Assembly (NCBI GenBank): GCA_023458315.1
Contig: JAEXAH010000113.1
Coordinates: 21,084-85,083 of the forward strand
Direction: 5' to 3'
Length of the DNA: 64,000 bases
Source: Pseudomonadota bacterium
GTDB taxonomy: Bacteria; Pseudomonadota; Alphaproteobacteria; Rhodospirillales; Magnetospirillaceae
Part shown: piece after piece, positions 52,857 to 60,158 of the stretch
How the letters are laid out: the number at the start of each line of letters is the position of its first letter
Position numbering within the stretch: position 1 is the first letter of the stretch
Notes under the pieces: generated by a model
Told to the model about the DNA's origin: nothing
Seen by the model: the letters and a program-made list of their open reading frames with translations, nothing else
Databases searched by the model: none
Program-made: the position numbers and the translations under genes

Positions 52857-52886
52857 CCGCCGCCCCGGGGGAAGGTGGGGCGGCGG
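52857..52886 (-). other. nifH-nifD intercistronic stem-loop
   Basis: A 10-bp stem CCGCCGCCCC/GGGGCGGCGG (52857-52866 with 52877-52886) in the 99-base gap, with no T-run. It may protect the nifH 3' end and so favour the excess of NifH over NifDK usual in diazotrophs. Confidence 0.65.
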
Positions 52887-52915
52887 ACGGGCGGAAGGCT
52901 AGGCCGCGCAGGCGA

Positions 52916-53803
52916 TCAGCCGGCGTTGCAGAGGGACTTTTCCTTGGCTTGCAGTTCCGCCAGGGCCTGCTCGTCCGACTTCATGATGCCGAACTCCAGC
53001 AGCATGTCCTCGAGCTCTTCCATGCTGATCGGGGTCGGGATGGTGCCCTTGCCGCCGTTGGCGTGGATCTTGTTGGCGAGCTGGCGGTATTCCTGGGCCT
53101 GCTGCGAGTCCGGGGCGTACTGGATGACGGTCTGGCGGCGCAGCTCGGCGTGCTGGACGATGTTGTCGCGGGGCACGAAGTGGATCATCTGGGTGTTGAG
53201 CTTGGCGGCCAGGGCCTCGGCCAGTTCCAGTTCGCGGTCGGTCTGACGCTCGTTGCAGATCAGGCCGCCCAGGCGGACGCCGCCGGTCCCGGCGTACTTC
53301 AGGATGCCCTTGGCGATGTTGTTGGCGGCGAACAGCGCCATCATCTCGCCCGACATGACGATGTAGATTTCCTGGGCCTTGTTCTCGCGGATCGGCATGG
53401 CGAAGCCGCCGCACACCACGTCGCCCAGCACGTCGTAGGACACATAGTCCACGTCGTCATAGGCGCCGTTCTCTTCCAGGAAGTTGATGGCGGTGATGAC
53501 GCCGCGGCCGGCGCAGCCGACGCCCGGCTCGGGGCCGCCCGATTCGGTGCACTTGATGCCCTTGTAGCCGATCTTCATCACGTCTTCGAGTTCCAGGTCC
53601 TCGACCGAACCGGCCTTGGCGGCCAGGTGCAGCACGGTGTCCTGAAGCTTGGTGTTGAGGATCAGGCGGGTGGAATCCGCCTTGGGGTCGCAGCCGACGA
53701 TCAGGATCTTCTGGTCCATCTCGACCAGGGCCGCCAGGGTGTTCTGCGAGGTGGTGGACTTGCCGATACCGCCCTTGCCGTAGAAAGCGATCTGACGAGG
53801 CAT
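52916..53803 (-). CDS. nifH: Nitrogenase iron protein (dinitrogenase reductase)
   Basis: Homodimeric ATP-driven electron donor to NifDK, 295 residues. P-loop GKGGIGKSTTSQN (9-21), switch region, [4Fe-4S] ligands Cys97 (VGCAGRG) and the cysteine of DVVCGGFAMP. Arg100 in GCAGRGVITAINFLEE is the residue that DraT ADP-ribosylates; draT and draG lie divergently next door. AAAGGAA stands upstream of the ATG. First gene of nifHDK under a sigma-54/NifA promoter. Confidence 0.99.
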   Translation of the reverse strand: MPRQIAFYGKGGIGKSTTSQNTLAALVEMDQKILIVGCDPKADSTRLILNTKLQDTVLHLAAKAGSVEDLELEDVMKIGYKGIKCTESGGPEPGVGCAGRGVITAINFLEENGAYDDVDYVSYDVLGDVVCGGFAMPIRENKAQEIYIVMSGEMMALFAANNIAKGILKYAGTGGVRLGGLICNERQTDRELELAEALAAKLNTQMIHFVPRDNIVQHAELRRQTVIQYAPDSQQAQEYRQLANKIHANGGKGTIPTPISMEELEDMLLEFGIMKSDEQALAELQAKEKSLCNAG

Positions 53804-53880
53804 TGTCTAATTCCTTTCTGCTGTCCAAGCCTTCCGAATTGCTTGGCGGGGGGCTGGGCCTCCGCCACGACCCTTGCCAC

Positions 53881-53895
53881 GCAATGGCCGTGCCA
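53881..53895 (-). promoter_or_regulatory. Sigma-54 promoter of nifHDK
   Basis: Minus-strand TGGCACGGCCATTGC: TGGCAC, five bases, TTGC. A perfect -24/-12 element, 77 bases before the nifH ATG. Confidence 0.95.
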
Positions 53896-53985
53896 ACTTT
53901 TCCGGCAGAAAGAAAAATCAATAAAAACAATGCGCTGATGCATTTTTGTCGAGGTGTGGGCGTTTTTTGGGCGGTGCGACACACC

Positions 53986-54020
53986 TGTCTGGAATCCGAC
54001 ACAATGTTGGAAGGCACACA
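53986..54020. promoter_or_regulatory. Tandem NifA upstream activating sequences for nifH
   Basis: Two exact TGT-N10-ACA sites at 53986-54001 and 54005-54020, centred about 100 and 120 bp upstream of the promoter. An AT-rich stretch (53911-53930) between sites and promoter would suit DNA bending by IHF. draT lies on the far side, 94 bases away; whether NifA also serves it is unclear. Confidence 0.9.
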
Positions 54021-54113
54021 GACAATAGGGTTTTTCGGCGGCTTTTCATGGCCCCGGAAAAGGTACGGCTTTTGCATATGCGAAAATGACGCATCAGGGG
54101 GGACCGTGCCCAC

Positions 54114-54947
54114 ATGCCCGATTCCGAGCGCCGCTTAGGCCATTCCACCAATCTTGTCGGCCTGTCCACCGATCTGCTGGGCAGCGCCGCCTTCAACCAG
54201 CATCCGGTCGAACTGCACCTGTCCGGGGTGCGCGAGATGAACAAGAACCTGTTCGAGATGCTGTCGTTTTCGGAAAACCTGCCCGACGCGGGCGACGCCT
54301 TTTACAAATACATGATGGCCATGTTCGGCATTGATCCCGAACAATTGGAGCAGGAGCGGGCGGCGGCCGAGCGCCGGGGCGTGAAGGCGCGGCGCTACCG
54401 CTCCAGCTTCCTGCGTCTGCTCAAGGGCTGGGGCTACGATTCCAACGCTCCCGAGGGGGCGGTGCTGAAAGGCTGGGTGGAAAGCCGCTTCGGGCTGTTT
54501 CCCACCTTCCACAAATCCATGCTGGACCGCGTCGGCGGCGCCGATTGGGCGGTCTATGTGGAAGAAAAGATGTCCAGCCGCTTTCACAACAATTCCATCT
54601 ATACCCAACTGGACATGCTGTACGAGTTCTGCCAGTGGGCGCTGGCGCGTTATGCCGCGCCCGGAAGCCGCCACATCCGGCTGTTTCGCGGCATCAATTC
54701 CTTTGACGAGCACCAGATCGTCGAACGCATCGACCGCAAGAACGTGGTCATGCGGCTGAACAATCTGGCGTCGTTCTCGTCGGAACGCTCGGTGGCCGAT
54801 TGCTTCGGCGACACCATCCTGACCGCCGACGTGCCGGTGGTGAAAATCCTGTTCTTCAACACCCTGCTGCCCATCCACCCGTTGAAGGGCGAGGGCGAAT
54901 ACCTGGTGATCGGTGGCGATTATCGCGTCACCGCCACGTACTTTTGA
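54114..54947 (+). CDS. draT: NAD+--dinitrogen-reductase ADP-D-ribosyltransferase DraT
   Basis: Attaches ADP-ribose from NAD to the NifH arginine and switches nitrogenase off after ammonium or darkness/energy stress. The 277 residues include GHSTNLVGLSTDLLGSAAFN at the start, RHIRLFRGINSFDEHQ and NNLASFSSERSVADCFGD, regions typical of the family. GGGGGG stands about 12 bases before the ATG. draG follows 15 bases later. No sigma-54 element is seen on this strand, in line with nif-independent expression of dra genes in Rhodospirillum (established knowledge). Confidence 0.96.
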   Translation: MPDSERRLGHSTNLVGLSTDLLGSAAFNQHPVELHLSGVREMNKNLFEMLSFSENLPDAGDAFYKYMMAMFGIDPEQLEQERAAAERRGVKARRYRSSFLRLLKGWGYDSNAPEGAVLKGWVESRFGLFPTFHKSMLDRVGGADWAVYVEEKMSSRFHNNSIYTQLDMLYEFCQWALARYAAPGSRHIRLFRGINSFDEHQIVERIDRKNVVMRLNNLASFSSERSVADCFGDTILTADVPVVKILFFNTLLPIHPLKGEGEYLVIGGDYRVTATYF

Positions 54948-54962
54948 GATGAAAGGCAGACC

Positions 54963-55856
54963 ATGACGGACATCACCCTCGAGGACCGGGCGCTGGGCGC
55001 CTTTCTCGGTTTTGCTGTCGGCGATGCCTTGGGCGCCACGGTCGAATTCATGACCCGGCGCGAGATCGAGGCGAAATACGGCGTGCACCGCAAGATGATC
55101 GGCGGCGGCTGGCTGCATCTCGCCCCCGGCCAGATCACCGACGATACCGAGATGTCGCTGGCCCTGGGGCGGTCGCTGGTGCGCAAGGGCGGCTTCGACG
55201 CCGTGGACGTGTGCGAGGAATTCGCCGCCTGGCTGAAAAGCGGCCCGGTGGATATCGGCAACACCTGTCGGCGCGGCATCCGCCGCTACATGATCCACGG
55301 CAGCACCGAGGGGGTGTTCTGCGACGGCGACGGCGGCAACGGCGCCGCCATGCGCATGCTGCCGGTGGCCATCGCCACCCTGTACCGCCCCGATCTGTTC
55401 GAAGAATGGTCGCTGGCCCAGGCCCGCATCACCCACCATCACCCGTTGTCCGACGACGCCTCGCTGACCCTGGGGCGCATGGTGCAGGCGCTGTTGCTGG
55501 GCGAGGGCATCAAGGGTGCGCGCGAGATGGCGCGGGAATTGGTGGAAAAGCACAAGACCTTCCGCTTCGAGCCCTATCGCGGCCAAAGCTCGGCCTATGT
55601 GGTGGACACCGTGCAGACGGTGTTTCATTTCTACTTCGTCACCGATTCGTTCAAGACCTGCGTCATCGAAACGGTGAACCAGGGCGGCGATGCCGACACC
55701 ACCGGCGCCCTGGCCGGAATGCTGGCCGGGGCGACCTATGGCATCGGCGACGTGCCGACCGCGTGGTCGGGCAAACTGGACCGCAAGATTTCCGATGAGA
55801 TCCGGGTCCAGGTGCGGGGACTGCTGAAGATCGCCGAAGCCCTCAGGGCGGCGTAG
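54963..55856 (+). CDS. draG: ADP-ribosyl-[dinitrogen reductase] hydrolase DraG
   Basis: Removes ADP-ribose from NifH and restores activity. The 297-residue protein has the dinuclear metal motifs of this hydrolase family: ITDDTEMSLALGRSLV near residue 60 and NQGGDADTTGALAGML near 245, plus GAFLGFAVGDALGATVEF at the start. AAAGGC precedes the ATG. Its last 14 bases overlap the end of the convergent nifO. Confidence 0.97.
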   Translation: MTDITLEDRALGAFLGFAVGDALGATVEFMTRREIEAKYGVHRKMIGGGWLHLAPGQITDDTEMSLALGRSLVRKGGFDAVDVCEEFAAWLKSGPVDIGNTCRRGIRRYMIHGSTEGVFCDGDGGNGAAMRMLPVAIATLYRPDLFEEWSLAQARITHHHPLSDDASLTLGRMVQALLLGEGIKGAREMARELVEKHKTFRFEPYRGQSSAYVVDTVQTVFHFYFVTDSFKTCVIETVNQGGDADTTGALAGMLAGATYGIGDVPTAWSGKLDRKISDEIRVQVRGLLKIAEALRAA

Positions 55857-56259
55857 GGCAGGGGGCGTGGGCTTCGCCCTTGGGGCAGCCCTCGCCGACA
55901 CCGCCGTCGCCCAGGCCGATCCAGGCGCGGACCACGTCTTCGTCCCAGCCGGTTTCGCGGCGCTCGCCCACCTGCAACAGCGGGCGGCGGATGAACAGCG
56001 GTTCGGCCAGCATCAGCGCCAGCGCCTGTTCGGCGGTGAAGTCCGTGGGATCGATCTCGCCCGATTTCACCTTGGGGTGCGCCCGGTTGAACCATTCCGC
56101 CACCGGACGGATTCCGAAGAAGCCGCGCAATTCCTCGGCCGTCCACGGGTGAGACAGCAGCGAGCGGGCTTCGACAACATGTCCTGAATCCGACAATGCC
56201 TGTTTCTGGCGGGTGTTGCCGCCACAGCCGGGCTTTTCGTAGAAGACGACGTGGGCCAT
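55843..56259 (-). CDS. nifO: Nitrogenase-associated ArsC/Spx-family protein NifO
   Basis: A 138-residue thioredoxin-fold protein. AHVVFYEKPGCGGNTRQKQAL, HPWTAEELRGFFG, PVAEWFNRAHPKVKSGEIDP and EPLFIRRPLLQVGERRETGWDE are those of the nitrogenase-associated ArsC-like family (NifO in Azotobacter). The redox site is reduced to CGG, a single cysteine. The ATG at 56259 has no Shine-Dalgarno sequence; a duplicated copy of its first 36 bases lies 66 bp upstream and carries the likely original ribosome site. Confidence 0.85.
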   Translation of the reverse strand: MAHVVFYEKPGCGGNTRQKQALSDSGHVVEARSLLSHPWTAEELRGFFGIRPVAEWFNRAHPKVKSGEIDPTDFTAEQALALMLAEPLFIRRPLLQVGERRETGWDEDVVRAWIGLGDGGVGEGCPKGEAHAPCPTPP

Positions 56260-56328
56260 GGGTTGTTCGCGTCAGCATCAGCGATGCCGTGGGCCGGGCT
56301 TTTCGTAGAAGACGACGTGGGCCATGGG
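56227..56328 (-). repeat. Direct 36-bp duplication of the nifO start, creating a 15-residue upstream ORF
   Basis: Bases 56227-56262 and 56293-56328 are identical. The upstream copy contains an ATG at 56325, in frame with nifO, with AGGAG in front. It reads the same first 11 residues, MAHVVFYEKPG, then PRHR and a TGA at 56278-56280, 18 bases before the nifO ATG. Translation of the short ORF could be coupled to nifO. Confidence 0.85.
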
Positions 56329-56366
56329 GAGAAGGCTCCTGAATGACGGTTATTCCTCGACATATG

Positions 56367-56396
56367 AAAAGGGAGGGGAACCGAAGTTCCCCTCCC
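56367..56396 (-). terminator. Terminator behind the FeSII gene
   Basis: An 11-bp stem GGGAGGGGAAC/GTTCCCCTCCC (56371-56381 with 56386-56396) with a TTCG tetraloop and TTTT on the minus strand. It may end the nifB operon before nifO or reduce its transcription. Confidence 0.82.
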
Positions 56397-56424
56397 ACAT
56401 CGATCTGCGTTCGCTTCCGCCACC

Positions 56425-56805
56425 TTATCGCCGCAGATCGATCTCGACACCGGGTTCGCCGGTGAACTCAACCAGGATGTCCTCGTCCTGGACCAGATAC
56501 TGGCACGCCAGCCGGAAGGGCGGCGGCATGTCGTTGACCTCGGCCTCCTCCAGCACCTGCTTGCTCAGCTTGCCGTTGACCGACAGCGTCAGCTTTTCCT
56601 TGTCGGTCAGGTGGATGGCCTTGGGCTTGGTGGTGCCCAGATAGGTCACTTTGATCAGGCACGACCCGCACTCGCCGTCCTGGCACTGGAACGGGATGGC
56701 GATGTCGTGCTTCTTGGCCAGCGCCAGCAGGGTCTTGTTGTCGGCGACGGCATAGACGGTGACGTTCTTGGGCAGCGTCGGGCCGCTGAAAGTGATGTTG
56801 GCCAT
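56425..56805 (-). CDS. [2Fe-2S] ferredoxin of the Shethna FeSII type
   Basis: A 126-residue plant-type ferredoxin with ligands Cys41, Cys46, Cys49 and Cys101 (FQCQDGECGSC...RLACQ). The flanking IPFQCQDGECGSCLIKVTYL, LTDKEKLTL, PPPFRLACQYLVQDEDILVEFTGEPG closely resembles Azotobacter FeSII, which under oxygen stress binds NifH and NifDK in an inactive, protected complex. The extended loop between Cys49 and Cys101, needed for that binding, is present. It sits in the nifB operon. A plain electron-carrier role is the alternative. Confidence 0.85.
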   Translation of the reverse strand: MANITFSGPTLPKNVTVYAVADNKTLLALAKKHDIAIPFQCQDGECGSCLIKVTYLGTTKPKAIHLTDKEKLTLSVNGKLSKQVLEEAEVNDMPPPFRLACQYLVQDEDILVEFTGEPGVEIDLRR

Positions 56806-56835
56806 GGGGAAACTCCCTCTCTCCGATGTTCTGGT

Positions 56836-57711
56836 TTACTGGACGGTGGCGGAAACGGTCGGGGTCGCGCCGGTCAGCGCAAGGGCGGCCTCGGCCAGCG
56901 GCAGAACGATCGGGGTGATCCCCTCCAGCTTGAGGAATTTGATCTCGTTGGGCGTCAGGTCGTCGGGCACCACGGCGTAATGGGGACCGGCGGCGCGGCG
57001 GATGATGCAGCGGGCGAAGGTGCGCAGGATCTGGTCGTAGAAGCGGCAGCCCAGGAACAGGAAGCCGCACGATCCGCGCCGTTCCTTGACCGCGCCGGGA
57101 ATGGGCGTTTGCAGGTCGATCTCGGTCAGCACCTCGACGTAATCCGAGTCCGAGGCCAGCACGTCGCCATCGGGATGGGCGGCGCCATGGGGCTTGTACA
57201 GCACGGTCGCCCAGTCGCGGGCGGCCTCGGCCTCGACCTCGTTCCCGGCGGCGTCGAAGGCGCGCAGCCAAGGGACGTCGGTGGTGCGCCGCGCCTTGGA
57301 CGCGCCCTGGACCGACCCCCAATCGGCGCGGCCGGACAGGGCGGCGCGCATGGTGCCGTCATACCAGGTGTCGACGATCACCGGCACGTTCGGCAGGGTT
57401 GCCAGCCAGCGGTGCAGGTGGTTGGGCTCGGGCACTGGTTTGAAGATTTCCGCCAGCAGCTTGTCCACGGTGACGCGGTGGCGGAAGGTTTCGATGTACT
57501 GGGCGGTGTGCCACAGATTGTTGCGGATACGGCCGGGCACCGCCACCCGCGACGCCATCAGGTGCGCCAGCGCCCGCGCTCCGGTCGGCACCGGCGAGTC
57601 CTGCGGTCCCAGGGTCAGCACCTCGGGGCCGAGATAGGGGATCAGCGTGCCGTCCGCCATGGCGGCGGCCAACTGTTCCAGCACGGCGTGGGGGGCGGGG
57701 GCGGCGCACAT
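56836..57711 (-). CDS. SIR2-like domain protein in the nif operon
   Basis: A 291-residue soluble protein with a SIR2_2-like Rossmann fold: GTLIPYLGPEVLTLG near residue 21 stands for the nucleotide loop, VPVIVDTWYDGTM for a core strand, LYKPHGAA for the usual K-HG motif, and FLFLGCRFYDQILRTFA for the C-terminal strand. The catalytic histidine context of classic deacetylases is not clear. Genes of this type occur in nif clusters of alphaproteobacteria, but their work is unknown. Five bases behind nifT, so same operon. Confidence 0.8.
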   Translation of the reverse strand: MCAAPAPHAVLEQLAAAMADGTLIPYLGPEVLTLGPQDSPVPTGARALAHLMASRVAVPGRIRNNLWHTAQYIETFRHRVTVDKLLAEIFKPVPEPNHLHRWLATLPNVPVIVDTWYDGTMRAALSGRADWGSVQGASKARRTTDVPWLRAFDAAGNEVEAEAARDWATVLYKPHGAAHPDGDVLASDSDYVEVLTEIDLQTPIPGAVKERRGSCGFLFLGCRFYDQILRTFARCIIRRAAGPHYAVVPDDLTPNEIKFLKLEGITPIVLPLAEAALALTGATPTVSATVQ

Positions 57712-57716
57712 GGCGG

Positions 57717-57929
57717 TCAGTCCTCGTCGCCGAGCTTGCGGGCGTCCACGGTGATGGGCATGGGCGTGTCGGCGGGCATGTCCGGCATCTGGAAGCGCCA
57801 GCCGTTGCTGATGGTGACGATGCCACCCCAGGGGGTGCCGTTTTCCATGGCGACGATCTTTTCTTCCAGGTCCTTCTTGGGGACATAGATTTCGTAGTAA
57901 TCGGCCACCTTGCGCAGCGTCACCTTCAT
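57717..57929 (-). CDS. nifT: Nitrogen fixation protein NifT/FixU
   Basis: A 70-residue protein with MKVTLRK, EIYVPKKDLEEKIV, WGGIVTISNGWRFQMPDMP, matching NifT/FixU in length and motif. Its role is unknown in the field; loss is usually mild. Its start overlaps the nifZ stop (ATGA). Confidence 0.92.
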   Translation of the reverse strand: MKVTLRKVADYYEIYVPKKDLEEKIVAMENGTPWGGIVTISNGWRFQMPDMPADTPMPITVDARKLGDED

Positions 57930-58189
57930 GGCGCGGGCTCCAGAAGTTCGAGTTCGTGGCGGCGCATGCCGACCAGGATGCCGCGATCGACGAAGTCGAT
58001 GGCGTAAACGTAGAAGCGGTTCAGGTAGGTGCCGACGGATTTGACATAGCCCACGTCGCCGCTTTGGATCAGGAACTGGCCGATGGCGCTGCCGGGATAG
58101 GTCCCGTCGTTACGCACGGCGCGGATGGCCTGAACCTTGTCGCCAGCCTCGAAGGCCGGGGCCTCGTAGAGTTCGCAAATCTCTTCCAT
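57926..58189 (-). CDS. nifZ: Nitrogen fixation protein NifZ
   Basis: An 87-residue protein: PAFEAGDKVQAIRAVRNDGTYPGSAIGQFLIQSGDVGYVKSVGTYL is the NifZ core. NifZ helps mature the second P-cluster of NifDK. It is short compared with Azotobacter NifZ but matches alphaproteobacterial forms. ATG 58189 is chosen from the family start. Confidence 0.92.
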   Translation of the reverse strand: MEEICELYEAPAFEAGDKVQAIRAVRNDGTYPGSAIGQFLIQSGDVGYVKSVGTYLNRFYVYAIDFVDRGILVGMRRHELELLEPAP

Positions 58190-58217
58190 CGGCACCCCCT
58201 GGGGTGGTTGGGTTGGC

Positions 58218-58406
58218 TCAGGCCTTGACGATGCAGCCGTCCACCGGGCAGACGGCGGTGCATTTGGGGTCGTCGCCGTCGCATTCGGTGCAGGCGGCGG
58301 CCTTGATGGCATAGGCGTCGCCCTTCATGGAGATGGCGGCGTTGGGGCATTCGAACTCACAGGCGCCGCAGGCGGAGCACTGGGAAGCGATGATCTTCAT
58401 GGCCAT
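58218..58406 (-). CDS. fdxN: 2[4Fe-4S] ferredoxin FdxN
   Basis: A 62-residue ferredoxin with two cluster motifs: Cys10, 13, 16, 20 and Cys39, 42, 49, 53. The six-residue spacing between the second and third cysteine of motif two is typical of nif-linked FdxN. It probably gives electrons to NifB or nitrogenase; it follows nifB directly. Confidence 0.95.
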   Translation of the reverse strand: MAMKIIASQCSACGACEFECPNAAISMKGDAYAIKAAACTECDGDDPKCTAVCPVDGCIVKA

Positions 58407-58441
58407 GGCGGATACTCCTCTCTTTCTTCAAACGAATGGGG

Positions 58442-59923
58442 TCAGGCGAAATCCTGCCGGACGACGCCGAACGCCTCGGCGTACCAGGCGGCGATGGCAG
58501 TCTCGATGTACTCGAAGGGATAGGCATCCACGGCGGCGATGCCCGCCTGGGCCAGATCCTTCTTGGGGCAGGAACCGATCTTGGCGACGAACACCGCGTC
58601 GATGCCGGTCAGCATGGGAATGACCTTGTCTTCCAGGACGTCGTCGTCGCCCCAGCCGCCCTGGCAGTAATTCTCGACCTTGCGGTGGCCGACGAAGCGC
58701 ACGCCGCGCGCATCGACCTCGTAGACCTGGAACTCGCTGGCGTGGCCGAAATGCTGGTTGACGCGGCCGCCGCCCTTGGTGGCGACGGCCACCAGCCGGG
58801 CGGGGGCGGCGGGCAAGGTGTCGGCCAGCCCGGCCTCGGCCTCGGCGGCGGCCTTGCGGTGGTCGGCGCGCTCGCGCTCCACCACTTCGCGGTACAGGCG
58901 CCGGGGCTCGGGGTCGTAGGTCACGTCCTCGGCGATCTTGTCCAGGGTGAAGTCCTGCGACAGATCCTCGCCCAGCATGCCGACCGCGTCGGCGCGGCAC
59001 TGGCGGCAATGGCGCATCAGATTGGCGCCGCCCGCCAGCTTGTCCTGAAGATCCTTCAGTTCCGCCGGACTCGGGCCGCGCTGGCCGGTCAGGCCGAAAT
59101 GGGTGCCGTGCGCCGGGTCGCTGATCAGCGGCATGACGTTGTGCAGGAAGGCGCCGCGCGCCTTGATGGCGGCGTTGACGTCCATCAGGTGGTGGTCGTT
59201 GATGCCCGGGATCATCACCGAGTTGACCTTGACCAGAATGTCCTTGTCCTTCAGGCGCTCCAGGCTTTCCATCTGGCGCTCGTGCAGGATCTTGGACGCC
59301 TCGAGGCCGGTGTGGCGCTTACCCTTGAAGTAGATCCACGGGTAGATGGCGGTACCGATCTCGGGATCGACCATGTTGATGGTGATGGTGACGTGGTCGA
59401 TGTTGTGCTCGGCCAGCCGGTCGATGTGATCGGGCAGGGCCAGGCCGTTGGTCGAGACGCAGAACTTCAGGTCGGGCAGCAGTTTTTCCACGCGCCGGAA
59501 GGTTTCGAAGGTCTTCTCGGCATCGAACATGGAATCGCCGGGACCGGCGATGCCCAGCACCGAAAGCTGCGGCACCTTGTTGGCAACCGCCAGCACCTTG
59601 CGTGCCGCCTGTTCCGGATTCATGCGCTCGCTGGTGACGCCAGGGCGCGATTCGTTGGAACAATCGTATTTGCGGTTGCAGTAATTGCACTGGATGTTGC
59701 AGGCCGGGGCCACCGCCACATGCATGCGGGCGAAGTAGTGGTGGGCCTCCTCGCTGTAGCACGGGTGGTCCTTGATCTTGTTCCAGACATGCTCGGGCAT
59801 GTCGCCCTGGCCCTGGGACGAGCCGCAGGAACTGGACGAACAGCCGCCGGTGGGCTTGGCGTCAACCGCCCGGTCAGGGCGCTTGGCCAGAATGCTGGAG
59901 AGGGGGATGACGTTGCTGCTCAC
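58442..59923 (-). CDS. nifB: FeMo-cofactor biosynthesis radical SAM protein NifB
   Basis: Builds NifB-co, the 8Fe core of FeMo-co. The 493 residues have a Cys-rich N terminus (GGCSSSSCG), the radical SAM triad Cys75/79/82 in ACNIQCNYCNRKYDC, GIAGPGDSMFD, the K-cluster region HCRQCRADAVG, and a C-terminal NifX-like domain from about 365 (RLVAVATKGGGRVNQHFGHASEFQVYEV). It heads the nifB-fdxN-nifZ-nifT-SIR2-FeSII operon. Confidence 0.98.
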   Translation of the reverse strand: MSSNVIPLSSILAKRPDRAVDAKPTGGCSSSSCGSSQGQGDMPEHVWNKIKDHPCYSEEAHHYFARMHVAVAPACNIQCNYCNRKYDCSNESRPGVTSERMNPEQAARKVLAVANKVPQLSVLGIAGPGDSMFDAEKTFETFRRVEKLLPDLKFCVSTNGLALPDHIDRLAEHNIDHVTITINMVDPEIGTAIYPWIYFKGKRHTGLEASKILHERQMESLERLKDKDILVKVNSVMIPGINDHHLMDVNAAIKARGAFLHNVMPLISDPAHGTHFGLTGQRGPSPAELKDLQDKLAGGANLMRHCRQCRADAVGMLGEDLSQDFTLDKIAEDVTYDPEPRRLYREVVERERADHRKAAAEAEAGLADTLPAAPARLVAVATKGGGRVNQHFGHASEFQVYEVDARGVRFVGHRKVENYCQGGWGDDDVLEDKVIPMLTGIDAVFVAKIGSCPKKDLAQAGIAAVDAYPFEYIETAIAAWYAEAFGVVRQDFA

Positions 59924-59965
59924 CGGCGGCCTCCGCGATCAGGGGATCGTACCGGGCCTATCCTC

Positions 59966-59980
59966 GCAAGGGGTGTGCCA
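59966..59980 (-). promoter_or_regulatory. Sigma-54 promoter of the nifB operon
   Basis: Minus-strand TGGCACACCCCTTGC: TGGCAC, five bases, TTGC, 42 bases before the nifB ATG. Confidence 0.95.
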
Positions 59981-60035
59981 GTTTCAGAAAGTGGCGAAAA
60001 GCCTGGAAAGTGGGGTTTCTCGGATGTGTGTCGGC

Positions 60036-60071
60036 TGTCGCATGTCCGACGGCGCTGTCGGGGTTGCGACA
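60036..60071. promoter_or_regulatory. NifA sites for nifB
   Basis: An exact TGT-N10-ACA at 60056-60071 and a near match TGT-N10-ACG at 60036-60051, centres 20 bp apart, about 65-95 bp upstream of the sigma-54 promoter. The layout copies that in front of nifH. Confidence 0.85.
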
Positions 60072-60083
60072 AAGTCCGGACGC

Positions 60084-60097
60084 TTGACACCCATCAA
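60084..60097 (+). promoter_or_regulatory. FNR/NNR-type box upstream of nnrS
   Basis: TTGAC-ACCC-ATCAA differs from the FNR consensus TTGAT-N4-ATCAA at one base. It is centred about 68 bases before the nnrS ATG, fitting activation under low oxygen or nitric oxide by a CRP/FNR regulator. Confidence 0.75.
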
Positions 60098-60158
60098 GGC
60101 CGCTCCAAACTGACGGCGGCAGTGTTGCGAATAATTCGCGCCCCAGGAGCATTCCCCC

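Noticed and set aside
51284..53938. An 884-residue plus-strand frame across nifD and nifH
   Set aside because: It is antisense to highly conserved nif genes and has the biased composition of a shadow frame.
54021..54113. A sigma-54 promoter toward draT
   Set aside because: No GG-N10-GC pair with TGGC/TTGC context was found on the plus strand.
55736..56398. A 220-residue minus-strand frame spanning the nifO region
   Set aside because: It overlaps nifO in another frame, and its apparent internal repeat is only the 36-bp DNA duplication read out of frame.
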